From Ligilactobacillus equi DSM 15833 = JCM 10991 (lineage in GTDB: Bacteria > Bacillota > Bacilli > Lactobacillales > Lactobacillaceae), in assembly GCF_000615765.1 (NCBI RefSeq), contig NZ_BAMI01000015.1:1-37129 (forward strand): DNA of 37,129 nt, in the 5' to 3' direction. The translations under genes were made by a program, and so were the position numbers. The notes below the pieces were generated by a model. It saw nothing but the letters and a program-made list of their open reading frames with translations, made no database searches and had not been told where the DNA came from. Below are positions 16,396 to 23,847 of this stretch, piece after piece. The first letter of the stretch is position 1. Each line of letters opens with the position of its first letter.

Positions 16396-17010
16396 TTAGA
16401 TATCCTCCATTAAAATCTCTTTATTTACTTCAAAAAGCATTTGTTGACGCTTTTCTTCATCAATTTTCTTCGGAATAAGTTTCTTTGACCGTTCACCAAC
16501 ATTAGCCACAGTATCAGGGTAAGCCGGTGTAGTTACAACCGACACATCATATAAGTGGTCAATATTACGAATTACACGATTATAGTCGACACCGTCTTCT
16601 TCCGATTCCGTCCATTCTTCTGAGTTTTCATCTTGAGAAATTGTAAATGCAAAAGAGCACTGATTGATAACCCCTTGACGAATATTTTCCATAAGGTCAC
16701 GAGCGTAGCTGGTATCTGTCGGTGTAACTTTGAATTTAAGACCAATATTATCTACAGAGAGTTCCATGTTTACTCCTGAACGTCCTAGGACTTGGTTTTG
16801 GTCGTGATTGAAAGTAGCGACGACGTTTGACATGTCGGCATTATCTAATGCGTGCTCATCAATGGTCTCCCGAAAGTTAACCCAGCCTCCTAAAACTTCT
16901 GACTGACGGTTGAACATTAAAGCGTAGCCTTCAATAACATTAGATTCTTCTTCCTCTCCAACCGACCGTAAATTAATCTTGGTTTGGATTTGTCTTGTTT
17001 CCATATCCAT
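16396..17010 (-). CDS. Prohead maturation protease (HK97 U35 family)
   Basis: A 204-residue serine protease that removes the capsid delta domain. Family marks are visible: the IEGYALMFNRQS strand, the catalytic His in VVATFNHDQNQVLGR, and the catalytic Ser in INQCSFAFTIS. The beta-strand block ending VSVVTTPAYPDT is also typical. The N-terminus overlaps the portal gene by 38 bases. The first ATG, used here, falls in that overlap. Confidence 0.92.
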   Translation of the reverse strand: MDMETRQIQTKINLRSVGEEEESNVIEGYALMFNRQSEVLGGWVNFRETIDEHALDNADMSNVVATFNHDQNQVLGRSGVNMELSVDNIGLKFKVTPTDTSYARDLMENIRQGVINQCSFAFTISQDENSEEWTESEEDGVDYNRVIRNIDHLYDVSVVTTPAYPDTVANVGERSKKLIPKKIDEEKRQQMLFEVNKEILMEDI

Positions 17011-18187
17011 TCATCCCACCTCCTTTCAGTTGATATTCTTCTTTAGAATCTAAAAAGACCGTGTTCAATGTTGATTGGTAACGGTCCATGTTAGGTTCTT
17101 TAGATTTTGCTCTCCCACTAGCCTCTAAGGCCTCATTAGGAGTCAGTAGGCCAGCATTAACAGCTGATACGGCTTCTTCCATTGATAGTCCTGTTTCTTT
17201 GCGCGTATCGAACTCTAAGTGCATTTTAGAACGTTGTCTGTCGCTCAATAACTTAGATTCCATTTCTGCTAGGATAGGCTTAAAGTAGTAAGGTAAATCT
17301 GAATTAATAAAATCAGATTGCAATTGCTTGATTGATTGGTTAGGACTATTCACACCAAGCTTGTATGCAGGAATATGCATTGCCTTGGCAATCTGGTTAG
17401 TGGTGTAGTCATTACTGTTAATCAGACTAAGGATGTTAGTGTCGACTTCCAGATTTTGGTAATCCATGGTGCTATCCACAATAATTGGACTGCCAGCCAC
17501 CGAGCCTCGCTGTGCATACTCGAATTCTTCACGCATTTTTCTGCGGGCTTCCTTGGACAACTTACCAGTAGCTTTCAGCACCGCACCTTTAAGTCCGCCT
17601 TTAAAAAACTTCATGAGCGTATCCACACCATTTTCTTGCAACGTAATTTCATTTCTCAAAGATAAGAGCGGTGACCGTCCATGAATGCCATCATCGCTAA
17701 AAAATTTGAAATGTAAAACGTTATCAGGCTTTTCCACAATCTCTTTGCCGTCATTAGTGTAAAAAATGTATTTGATATCGTTGAGGTTACTATCATCAAT
17801 ATAAGTATCTGACGGTTTGAAATATTGAATAAGCGACGGCTTGTTAGTCCGTGGATCTCTGACGATACGAGAAATACCATCCCCAGTTAACAAGGCATTA
17901 ACTGACATCGCAAACCGCCAAGAATACGAGTCCATCTTAGAATTAGGCTTTTTATTAACTAAATACTCCACGTTATCATCGTGGATAGTATCATCCGTTT
18001 TATCGTCAACCATAATCAAGCGGTAACGACCAACCATAGAGCCAATGATTCCTACTGCCGTTAACACATCGGAGTTCTTGAGCGCCGAAATACCGACATA
18101 GGCCGAATTAGTAACGCTTGGGAGAATATTATCTTCTAGCAAGTCAGTCGCCCAGTCCCGTGTTTCCACACTACGAAATAAAGACAT
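16973..18187 (-). CDS. Portal protein (HK97/SPP1-type)
   Basis: A 404-residue portal of the Phage_portal (PF04860-like) family. It forms the dodecameric channel at one capsid vertex through which DNA enters and leaves. Typical blocks are NKKPNSKMDSYSWRFAMSVN, HFKFFSDDGIHGRSPLLSLR and IAKAMHIPAYKLGVN. The C-terminus is Asn/Gly-rich and disordered. GAAAGGAGGTGATTAA precedes the ATG at 18187. Confidence 0.93.
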   Translation of the reverse strand: MSLFRSVETRDWATDLLEDNILPSVTNSAYVGISALKNSDVLTAVGIIGSMVGRYRLIMVDDKTDDTIHDDNVEYLVNKKPNSKMDSYSWRFAMSVNALLTGDGISRIVRDPRTNKPSLIQYFKPSDTYIDDSNLNDIKYIFYTNDGKEIVEKPDNVLHFKFFSDDGIHGRSPLLSLRNEITLQENGVDTLMKFFKGGLKGAVLKATGKLSKEARRKMREEFEYAQRGSVAGSPIIVDSTMDYQNLEVDTNILSLINSNDYTTNQIAKAMHIPAYKLGVNSPNQSIKQLQSDFINSDLPYYFKPILAEMESKLLSDRQRSKMHLEFDTRKETGLSMEEAVSAVNAGLLTPNEALEASGRAKSKEPNMDRYQSTLNTVFLDSKEEYQLKGGGMNGYGNKTNPNQD

Positions 18188-18206
18188 TTAATCACCTCCT
18201 TTCGCT

Positions 18207-18359
18207 TAAGAGAGAGATGAGAGAGAGTAAAATAAAAGACCCGCCAGTTAATGCAAGTCCTAGAAGTATATCTTTCACGAAAGCTACAATCAGCAGCAAT
18301 AACAGACCGACTAAGAATAGTAGTACGGTCTCATTTAATTTTAGCCATTTAAAAAACAT
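18207..18359 (-). CDS. Small membrane protein between terminase and portal (DUF1056-like)
   Basis: A 50-codon frame whose ATG overlaps the TerL stop by one base (TAATG), pointing to translational coupling. After a basic start (MFFKWLKLNE) come two hydrophobic segments (TVLLFLVGLLLLLIVAFV and ILLGLALTGGLLFY). A short two-helix membrane protein in exactly this place is known from lactococcal and lactobacillus phages as DUF1056. Its role is unknown. Confidence 0.72.
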
Positions 18360-20056
18360 TAGAATCCGAAATCTCCATTCAGTATATCGTCGTCGGTTAA
18401 ATAATTATCAATATCTGTGGTGAAACAAACCGCATAAGCATCTAGCAAGGCATCTAACGCATCAATCTTATTAGCATACTTATTTTTGTCAATACGAGCG
18501 CCATTATTATCAGTCTTGAGTACTGCGTTGTTTACCGCCCCACTTAAAATTTCATTTGGAGCATGGACCACCCGTTTTTCTATCACATCATCTCTAAACT
18601 GTTTGGTTGGCATTGAGAGAGTGAGCGTTCCTTGTCTAATTTGAATTTGCTCCCACTCTGGATGGTTCTTTTCAATTAAGGTTAGTAGCGGGCCATATTG
18701 CGCAGGGTCAAAACAAATCGCTTGCACATCTAAGTCATTCACCGATACAAACTCATGTAGCCAATCGTACACCCGCTCAGTATCGATAACGCCCGATTCT
18801 AGCGTGGTAATTTCACACTGGCCTATTTCTTCAAGGTGTCTGTAATCAAGCCTGTCAGCCTTAATTTTAGCGTCTAAACCATACTTAGTGCCGACAAAAG
18901 CAAAGCTATCTGCATACCAATACCCTTCAAAAGGAATCAGCCAAGAAATAGCAAACAGGTCAGAAGTTCGACCAACATCGACCCCAAACCAGACCTTCTT
19001 ACCTTGAATATCCGCTCTAGGAACTTCAGCATCATCCCAGGTTTCAATATCCATGTAGGAATCTTCTTCAGCTTGGCGCCACATATTGAAGTTCTTAATC
19101 AGTACGGAATTGTAAGTTCCTTTTTCTTGCGACTCTTTCTTGCGTTTACGAAGATAGTTCATCACACGTTCGTATTGGCTTTCCACACTTAGGATAGGGT
19201 TAGACTTTATCCAGGTTGACTCATCATCGATTTCTTCGATATTGTCTTGCTCAGCAATATAAGCGAAGTAAGTCTCATCTTCAATCTCACCTTCTAAGAT
19301 TTTCCTTGCGTAAGGATACTCGATTGTGTGCATTGGCGCATTAAGGTCAAAACCTGCTGTGGAAATAATCATCGTAAGCGAATTATCAAGTTGCCCTTGA
19401 CCAGATTCAAGTAACTCCATCATTTCAATAGTCTTAGACGCTGCGTATTCATCGAGGATGGCTACATAAGGTTCAAACCCATCGACCGTCCCAGTATCGC
19501 GAGAGAGGGGGCGAACATAACTATAGTCATCTAGGTTACGAATTTCTTCACGCACACGCTTAGTAGCACGTTTAACCCAGTCATCCCGGCTTCTTAATGC
19601 AGTCAGTCGCTTAGCAATCATTTCAAACACAATAGAGGCTTGTTTTTTGTCGTTAGCAGTACAAAAAATTTGTCTTGAGTAAGCTGGGTCTTTACCAAAT
19701 AAGAACTCATACAATCCAACTCCTGAAATCAACAAAGATTTCCCGTTCTTTCTAGCCACAGATATCATAGCCTTGCGGAATCTACGCCATTCGGGATGGT
19801 CCTTGCGGTACCAGCCATAGATAGAACCGATAATAAATTTCTGGAAGTCAGCCAGTGGAAATGTTTGTAGCGTTTTAGGGTCAGGTAACATTTCCATAAA
19901 CATGATTGCTTTGTCAGCACGTTCTTTGTCGAAATAATACGGAAAATCATCAGTTTTAGCTCTTTCCAAGTCTTTTTTATGCCTTTTGCAAGCTAAAATA
20001 ACCTTTTTTGACGCTAGAATTTCGCCGGTTAATACTTTCTCGATGTATTCATCCAT
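18359..20056 (-). CDS. terL: Terminase large subunit
   Basis: A 565-residue DNA-packaging motor. The ATPase part has Walker A at about residues 99-107 (SVARKNGKS, the deviant form of this family) and a Walker B strand AILDEYA. The nuclease part follows, with the acidic strand WFGVDVGRTSDLFAISWL and a second acidic block AICFDPAQYG. The C-terminus has the conserved end DKNKYANKIDALDALLDAYA. It overlaps TerS by one base. The family is Terminase_1 (HK97-type, usually cos). Confidence 0.95.
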   Translation of the reverse strand: MDEYIEKVLTGEILASKKVILACKRHKKDLERAKTDDFPYYFDKERADKAIMFMEMLPDPKTLQTFPLADFQKFIIGSIYGWYRKDHPEWRRFRKAMISVARKNGKSLLISGVGLYEFLFGKDPAYSRQIFCTANDKKQASIVFEMIAKRLTALRSRDDWVKRATKRVREEIRNLDDYSYVRPLSRDTGTVDGFEPYVAILDEYAASKTIEMMELLESGQGQLDNSLTMIISTAGFDLNAPMHTIEYPYARKILEGEIEDETYFAYIAEQDNIEEIDDESTWIKSNPILSVESQYERVMNYLRKRKKESQEKGTYNSVLIKNFNMWRQAEEDSYMDIETWDDAEVPRADIQGKKVWFGVDVGRTSDLFAISWLIPFEGYWYADSFAFVGTKYGLDAKIKADRLDYRHLEEIGQCEITTLESGVIDTERVYDWLHEFVSVNDLDVQAICFDPAQYGPLLTLIEKNHPEWEQIQIRQGTLTLSMPTKQFRDDVIEKRVVHAPNEILSGAVNNAVLKTDNNGARIDKNKYANKIDALDALLDAYAVCFTTDIDNYLTDDDILNGDFGF

Positions 20057-20511
20057 CAGCCAAACATCTCTTTCATTGTCTTGGGCTTATCTTCCTTATC
20101 GCTATTCAAAATACCCGTATTGATACGCATGCGACTATCCACAGTTAACCCAAGGTCGGAAGTTAAGCCTTTGATATTTTTGGTCACACGATCAAGGTAA
20201 GCGTACGATGCAACCCGTTCTTCTTGGTCAGGAACATTCTCGATTAATTCTAAAATTTCTCGATAAGCTGCATACCAGGTACAATAGAGACATACAGTCG
20301 CAAGGTCCATATCACGAACAGGCAATTTCTTTATTTCTGGGATGACTCGCAGGTATTCTTCTCGTGCATATCCAGTCAGATATGTGGGTGGTTCATCATT
20401 CAATTCTTTGAAACCATCTTTGGCTAGCATTTGTGCTTTTAGCTTAGTTTCCTGACGCAATCTAGTTAAATCGCCAGTAGAACTCTCTAGAATTTTGTAT
20501 TTTCTCCCCAT
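20056..20511 (-). CDS. terS: Terminase small subunit, P27-type
   Basis: A 151-residue DNA-recognition subunit of the packaging enzyme. Typical features are the start MGRKYKI, the block YLTGYAREEYLRVIPEIKKL, a helical middle, and an end with GLTVDSRMRINTGI, close to the consensus of the P27 family. The C-terminus KTMKEMFG is probably the contact with TerL. A GGAGGTGGTGC site lies just upstream of the ATG. Confidence 0.9.
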   Translation of the reverse strand: MGRKYKILESSTGDLTRLRQETKLKAQMLAKDGFKELNDEPPTYLTGYAREEYLRVIPEIKKLPVRDMDLATVCLYCTWYAAYREILELIENVPDQEERVASYAYLDRVTKNIKGLTSDLGLTVDSRMRINTGILNSDKEDKPKTMKEMFG

Positions 20512-20610
20512 TTAGCACCACCTCCTTAAAATGTTGATTTGTCGGGCTCCAAAAATGAAAATTGTTACACTTTTGCGAAAAGAAAAGTGAATGTCCGTTC
20601 TAAAGAACCT
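20512..20610 (-). other. HNH-terS intergenic spacer, possible cos region
   Basis: This 99-bp gap is one of few in the late operon without coding potential. It contains CACTTTT and AAAAGTG as an inverted repeat (about 20569-20590). At its left edge, just inside the HNH stop, CCCCCG and CGGGGG flank a 9-base T-rich segment. In HK97-like Gram-positive phages cos lies next to terS, so this is a candidate for the cut site. The exact cleavage points cannot be read from the sequence. Confidence 0.35.
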
Positions 20611-21405
20611 TTATATATAGCCCCCGTTCATTTTTCGGGGGGTAGGTTCAAAATAAATTTTTTGAAATTTACTGAAATCAGATTTTTCAAAAAGATTTAA
20701 CAATTTCTGATTTGCTTTTCGTTTCGGTTTGAATTGATTTGAATTCGAATTTGAACTTAAAACCAAAAAGTGTTTGATTACATCGTGATAAGGACTTAGA
20801 ACGTTATCGATATTCTCATTCGGAACAGTTAAGATAATCCAAACGTTATCGAATGTCTGTTCAGTCCGTAACTTCCGTAACATCTGTTCATACCACAACA
20901 TGATATAGTCATGCGCATCATAGTTAATCTCACCCAAAGGCAAGCCAGTTATTGTATGCATCAATGCATCATAGTCATAGACTAGGTCATGCTTAGATAA
21001 TCTCTGCTTAACCCAAACTTCCTTTCCGCTATCTGGCAGACCACACACTATATTAATCCGCATGTATCTATGCGCTCCTTTCTCACGCTTGCACCACTCA
21101 CGATAAGTCTTAACATCGTGACAGTGCTTGCAAAGTGTCTGCAAGTTGTCTGCATTCAATCGTTCTTTCCAATCATCTTTACTAGGAATAATGTGATCAA
21201 CAATGTTTCCTTGCTTTCCACATCTTTGGCAAAGACCATAATCTCTATCTAGTACCTCTTGACGCACTGTTCTCCAGTCTCCCGACTTGTAGAAAGACAC
21301 GTACTCCCCTTGTTTCAATTGCCGCCTCTGGTTAAATTCTTTATGGTGCCTTTGCTTTTCACGGTAGTCTACCCGTTTACCACCCGGGAGTAGTTTTTTA
21401 ATCAT
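20611..21405 (-). CDS. HNH endonuclease fused to a P-loop-like domain
   Basis: A 264-residue protein. The N-terminal part has an HNH fold with zinc Cys pairs (CQRCGKQG, then CKHC) around VDHIIPSKDDW (about residues 75-110). HNH proteins next to terS assist terminase in cos cleavage in HK97 and relatives. From about residue 118 a second domain begins MRINIVCGLPDSGKEVW, a Walker-A-like loop (GLPDSGKE) in which the usual Thr/Ser after Lys is Glu, followed by VYDYDALMHTITGLPLG as in phage AAA_33-like NTPases. The start at 21405 follows GAAGGTGGTGGG; the longer TTG start has no such site. The fusion is uncommon. Confidence 0.82.
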   Translation of the reverse strand: MIKKLLPGGKRVDYREKQRHHKEFNQRRQLKQGEYVSFYKSGDWRTVRQEVLDRDYGLCQRCGKQGNIVDHIIPSKDDWKERLNADNLQTLCKHCHDVKTYREWCKREKGAHRYMRINIVCGLPDSGKEVWVKQRLSKHDLVYDYDALMHTITGLPLGEINYDAHDYIMLWYEQMLRKLRTEQTFDNVWIILTVPNENIDNVLSPYHDVIKHFLVLSSNSNSNQFKPKRKANQKLLNLFEKSDFSKFQKIYFEPTPRKMNGGYI

Positions 21406-21428
21406 CGCCCCACCACCTTCCGCTGCAA

Positions 21429-21458
21429 ACAAAAAGCCAGCCGTTTCCGACTGACTTT
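21429..21458 (-). terminator. Minus-strand terminator ahead of the HNH gene
   Basis: AAAGTCAGTCG, loop GAAA, CGGCTGGCTTT (with G-T pairs) is followed by five T on the minus strand. It lies only 24 bp upstream of the chosen HNH start, within the late transcription unit. Either a separate short transcript ends here or late transcription must read through. Confidence 0.7.
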
Positions 21459-21533
21459 AAAATCAAATTATTTCAAGATTAATACTCAACATCTCTTGAA
21501 CTTATCACACTACCATAATACCACTATATCGCC

Positions 21534-21581
21534 CTACTCGAGTTCTACTCAATCTCTACCGAATCTCCACTCAATCTCTAC
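21534..21581. repeat. Four 11-bp direct repeats upstream of the terminase block
   Basis: Read on the plus strand, CTACTCGAGTT, CTACTCAATCT, CTACCGAATCT and CCACTCAATCT follow each other without a gap from 21534 and end with CTAC. The 11-bp period equals one helical turn, so each copy presents the same DNA face. The array sits between the end of a small gene and the HNH-terS-terL block. That is where a small-terminase or HNH recognition site could be; the role is inferred. Confidence 0.6.
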
Positions 21582-21759
21582 TTTTTTGTTTCAAGGTATC
21601 ATCGATTAATTGACGGAGCTCAAGTAAATCTTGCTCACTTGCTAGGTTCTTTACGAAAGAACGAGCAGTTGACCGATAGGTGTAAAGCTTTTTCTTTTCC
21701 TTGTTCTTTTCATCCCACTTTTTGTTTGCGCGTTTTCTTGCCTCTGATAATTCTGCCAT
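21571..21759 (-). CDS. Small basic helical phage protein
   Basis: The ATG at 21759 overlaps the previous stop (TAATG) and lies 9 bases after AAAGGTGGT, so it is preferred over the upstream ATG at 21789. The 62 residues are basic at the start (MAELSEARKRANKKWDEKNK), then helical (EQDLLELRQLIDDTLKQK). Similar short proteins beginning with this Leu-Ser-Glu-Ala-Arg-Lys pattern are common in lactobacillus and streptococcal phages, possibly with a ribbon-helix-helix DNA-binding fold. Function is not established. Confidence 0.7.
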   Translation of the reverse strand: MAELSEARKRANKKWDEKNKEKKKLYTYRSTARSFVKNLASEQDLLELRQLIDDTLKQKSRD

Positions 21760-21863
21760 TACTTTCCCACCACCTTTAATATAATCCATAGAATTATCCC
21801 TATAACAACCATAATTCCAGTGACCATTCTTATCATTCTAGATATCCTGTCTAAGTATTTCAT
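21759..21863 (-). CDS. Small membrane protein (34 aa)
   Basis: A short frame starting with ATG after AAACGGAGGGAAAA, a strong ribosome site. After a polar start (MKYLDRISRM) there is one hydrophobic helix (GIMVVIGIILWIIL). The stop overlaps the next ATG by one base. It is probably a single-pass membrane peptide of unknown use; the ribosome site and coupling support it being real. Confidence 0.62.
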   Translation of the reverse strand: MKYLDRISRMIRMVTGIMVVIGIILWIILKVVGK

Positions 21864-21891
21864 TTTTCCCTCCGTTTATGATATGCTTAAA

Positions 21892-21918
21892 CAGAAGAGG
21901 TTGTGCTGACCTCTTCTG
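21892..21918 (-). other. 9-bp hairpin between two small late genes
   Basis: CAGAAGAGG and CCTCTTCTG form a perfect 9-bp stem with a 9-base loop just downstream of the stop at 21926. Only TTTAAG follows on the minus strand, so it is a weak terminator at best. It could be an attenuator or a processing or stability element at the head of the late operon. Confidence 0.5.
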
Positions 21919-21925
21919 CTTATTA

Positions 21926-22069
21926 TCATTTGATGAGTCGTTTAATCATTTCGCAGACCCAGTGAATCACTCCGGCTGCTCCTCCGATAGTTCCAAGGAC
22001 TTCTAACATCTTGTAAAGAACTACGAAGAAAGAAATGATTTTCGACTCTTTTCTTTTTCTTGGTTGCAC
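21926..22069 (-). CDS. Small protein at the head of the late operon (47 aa)
   Basis: A GTG start at 22069 follows AAGGAGGAGGTGATAAG. The first 10 residues are very basic (VQPRKRKESK), then come a hydrophobic stretch (IISFFVVLYKMLEVLGTIGG) and a second weaker one, ending with basic residues. It is the first gene after the predicted late promoter. It may be membrane-associated. No family recognised. Confidence 0.6.
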   Translation of the reverse strand: MQPRKRKESKIISFFVVLYKMLEVLGTIGGAAGVIHWVCEMIKRLIK

Positions 22070-22092
22070 CTTATCACCTCCTCCTTACATAT

Positions 22093-22124
22093 ATTATAAT
22101 ACACTATTAAACGTACATAATCAA
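22093..22124 (-). promoter_or_regulatory. Putative late promoter
   Basis: On the minus strand TTGATT (22119-22124) is followed after 17 bp by TATTAT (22096-22101), overlapping a TATAAT at 22093-22098. It lies between the ArpU-type regulator gene and the first late gene, where ArpU/RinA-type activators act. The sub-consensus -35 suits a promoter that needs an activator. Confidence 0.65.
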
Positions 22125-22152
22125 TAGTTTTTTCTAAAAAAATAGGGAATTT

Positions 22153-22623
22153 TTATTGTAAATTCCCCATTTTCTCAATATCTTCATTTATGTTTTTGTA
22201 TACATGTAAGTCACTATTTTCTCCTAGCAACGGCTCAGCCACTACCTCAAAAGCGTCAGCGAATTGGTTACATGCTCTAATTCTTAGATTGTCATAACCC
22301 GCCCCGCTATAATTTACTCTTTCGACTATTTGCCATGTCTGAAAATGCTTTTGGTACTTTAGCTTTAGAATTGTTTTTGACATTTCATCACATGCTTCAA
22401 TCGAGTTAGTCACCGCCTCAATCACTTGGGTAGCCCACGCACGTTTCACATATCTACCTTCAAGCGGGTTATCAGTGCTACCTGATGATGCCACTCCGTC
22501 ATAAGATGTTTCTTTTAACGTGCTAACAGTCGCCATACGTTGCAAGCGATTATAATCACCTTGGAAAAAATCATTCACATTAATTGCAGTTTTTTGTAAA
22601 TCAACTTCATCAAAAAGTAACAT
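22153..22623 (-). CDS. ArpU/RinA-type late transcription regulator
   Basis: A 156-residue protein in the last early-gene position before the late promoter. The C-terminal half has a sigma-70 region 4-like helix pattern (CDEMSKTILKLKYQK, then QIVERVNYSGAGYDNLRIRA), as in the ArpU family that switches on late operons in Gram-positive phages. The start at 22623 follows GGCGGGAGCGG; an upstream ATG at 22680 lacks a site. A minus-strand promoter (22093-22124) lies just beyond its stop, its probable target. Confidence 0.82.
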   Translation of the reverse strand: MLLFDEVDLQKTAINVNDFFQGDYNRLQRMATVSTLKETSYDGVASSGSTDNPLEGRYVKRAWATQVIEAVTNSIEACDEMSKTILKLKYQKHFQTWQIVERVNYSGAGYDNLRIRACNQFADAFEVVAEPLLGENSDLHVYKNINEDIEKMGNLQ

Positions 22624-22641
22624 TCCGCTCCCGCCTTTTGC

Positions 22642-22695
22642 TATAATGGTTTTAGGTATTTTTTGGCAGGAGCTGCGCAATTGCGTGGCTTTTTT
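22642..22695 (+). ncRNA. Antisense-oriented short unit: extended -10 promoter and terminator (copy 1)
   Basis: On the plus strand, against all genes here, TGCTATAAT (22639-22647) is an extended -10 box. About 25 bases later the hairpin AGCTGCGC-AATT-GCGTGGCT (22671-22690) is followed by six T. The stem contains T-G pairs that would be A-C mismatches in a minus-strand RNA, so only a plus-strand transcript folds fully. The product would be about 42 nt. A near-identical hairpin recurs at 23279. Confidence 0.45.
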
Positions 22696-22704
22696 ATATA
22701 GTCA

Positions 22705-22896
22705 CTAACTTGCTTTTGCAAATGCCCAAGCCAAAAGACTACTTACGCCTACAATAGGTTCGATAAAAACCAACTTAAAGTCAGACCAATTCCACCAAGT
22801 CCAAATACCATGAACAAGCGTTACTACTAATGCAAATTGCGATACAAAAAAGAGTGCTAAAAATAGCTGTGCTAATATTTCATTTATTCGTCTCAA
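22705..22896 (-). CDS. Small two-helix membrane protein
   Basis: A 63-residue protein from a TTG start at 22896, preceded by AAGGAGGTGAAGTAGA. Two hydrophobic helices (ILAQLFLALFFVSQFALVVTL and FIEPIVGVSSLLAWAFAKA) flank a Trp-rich turn (HGIWTWWNW). It lies among early genes just upstream of the late regulator. It is a membrane protein of unknown role. Confidence 0.65.
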   Translation of the reverse strand: MRRINEILAQLFLALFFVSQFALVVTLVHGIWTWWNWSDFKLVFIEPIVGVSSLLAWAFAKAS

Positions 22897-22952
22897 TCTA
22901 CTTCACCTCCTTAACTCGATAAATAGATACTGCGAAATGATCTTTTCCCTCC

Positions 22953-23198
22953 CTAAAAAAATCGCTTAGTACTTTCTCTTTCTAAACGCCTAGAATAAAG
23001 CGCCTTGTTTATCTCCTCATACGTTTTCCGCTTGCGCCCAGTCTTTTTCTTGACAATACCCGAAATGCTAGAATCATCTTTGCTAACAACTGCAAAAGTA
23101 TTGATGTATACTCCCGTGACCACCGCATTTTTCACCACTCTGTCAAAACCTACAAGCAAGACATTATGCACGGTTTGTCCGACTTTGATTTCTTTCAT
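22953..23198 (-). CDS. Small early phage protein (81 aa), unknown
   Basis: The first 50 residues are beta-rich (IKVGQTVHNVLLVGFDRVVK, then VTGVYINTFAVVSKDD), resembling a small barrel or KOW/SH3-like fold. The rest is basic and helical (VKKKTGRKRKTYEEINKALY), possibly nucleic-acid binding. The start ATG follows GGCAGGAACAAGAAG. No family recognised. Confidence 0.6.
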   Translation of the reverse strand: MKEIKVGQTVHNVLLVGFDRVVKNAVVTGVYINTFAVVSKDDSSISGIVKKKTGRKRKTYEEINKALYSRRLERESTKRFF

Positions 23199-23265
23199 CT
23201 TCTTGTTCCTGCCTTTTTCTTTCTAACTTCATACCTAACGCAATTAACTTGCCAGCAACTGAGAC

Positions 23266-23304
23266 TATATTTGGCAGAAGCTGCGCAATCGTGTGGCTTT
23301 TTTT
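23266..23304 (+). terminator. Plus-strand terminator in the early operon (copy 2)
   Basis: AGCTGCGC-AATC-GTGTGGCT (23279-23298) is followed by seven T on the plus strand. It shares 'GGCAG-AGCTGCGCAAT' with the copy at 22671. Three of its eight pairs are G-T, so the stem works only as plus-strand RNA. A possible -10 (TATATT, 23266-23271) precedes it by few bases. The neighbouring genes all read the other way. Confidence 0.55.
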
Positions 23305-23508
23305 ACTCTATATAAGCTCCTAATAATTCATCCACGCTTGTTCCACAATAATCAGCTATCATTAACGCATTCGATCCTGGCACCATAGTCGACCCATTGA
23401 AATAATTAGCTAGCGTAGTTGATCGTAATACCAGATTAGCGGCTGGGTGAACATCCCGCCTTTAATTCGGAATGGCCTTCCTTGCTTTAGTTTCCCGTGT
23501 TTTACCAC
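23303..23508 (-). pseudogene. Possible broken Cro/CI-type helix-turn-helix gene
   Basis: A GTG at 23508, with AGAAGGTGG upstream, opens a 32-codon frame (VVKHGKLKQGRPFRIKGG...) that stops at 23410. In the -1 frame, open from 23461 to 23303, lies TTLANYFNGSTMVPGSNALM followed by IADYCGTSVDELLG, which reads like the last helices of an XRE-type domain but has no start of its own. One lost base near 23411-23415 would join them into about 68 residues. The break is the same kind as in four structural genes. Identity is uncertain. Confidence 0.45.
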
Positions 23509-23663
23509 ACTTCCACCTTCTTGCATTGTGGTGCTGGCACTTCAATGCATGCGTCCTCACCAGTTCCCTTGAGCAACAATAGCGGCTCTCTGCTTGGAAT
23601 TTTAATTACAGCCTTAACCCAATAATAGTTTCCTTGGTATTCAACCTTATCTCCTTCAACCAC
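23502..23663 (-). CDS. Small early phage protein (53 aa), GTG start
   Basis: A GTG at 23663 sits 6 bases after AAGGAGGTGGA, itself inside the last codons of the upstream gene. The 53 residues are beta-rich (VVEGDKVEYQGNYYWVKAVI, then EPLLLLKGTGEDACIEVPAP) with a Cys near each end of the second half. It overlaps the upstream gene by 8 bases and the next frame by 7. Function unknown; the ribosome site and coupling support it. Confidence 0.62.
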   Translation of the reverse strand: MVEGDKVEYQGNYYWVKAVIKIPSREPLLLLKGTGEDACIEVPAPQCKKVEVW

Positions 23664-23847
23664 GGACTCCACCTCCTTGAAGATAATCTCTTATGATTGT
23701 TCTGATTATTTCTTCCTGTAAACTATCTAAACTATATCTCATGATTTTTTCTGCATCCCCGCCATTCTCTATTATTGAGACACCCTTATTTACTAGATAT
23801 GCTTTATAATTTTCTAGCGTTGCTTCTGCTCTATCTGCATTGCTCAT
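23656..23847 (-). CDS. Small helical early phage protein (63 aa)
   Basis: An acidic, helical protein (MSNADRAEATLENYKAYLVN, then DSLQEEIIRTIIRDYLQGGG). Its start overlaps the preceding stop by 4 bases (ATGA), and its 3' end contains the ribosome site of the next gene. No family recognised. Confidence 0.62.
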   Translation of the reverse strand: MSNADRAEATLENYKAYLVNKGVSIIENGGDAEKIMRYSLDSLQEEIIRTIIRDYLQGGGVRG

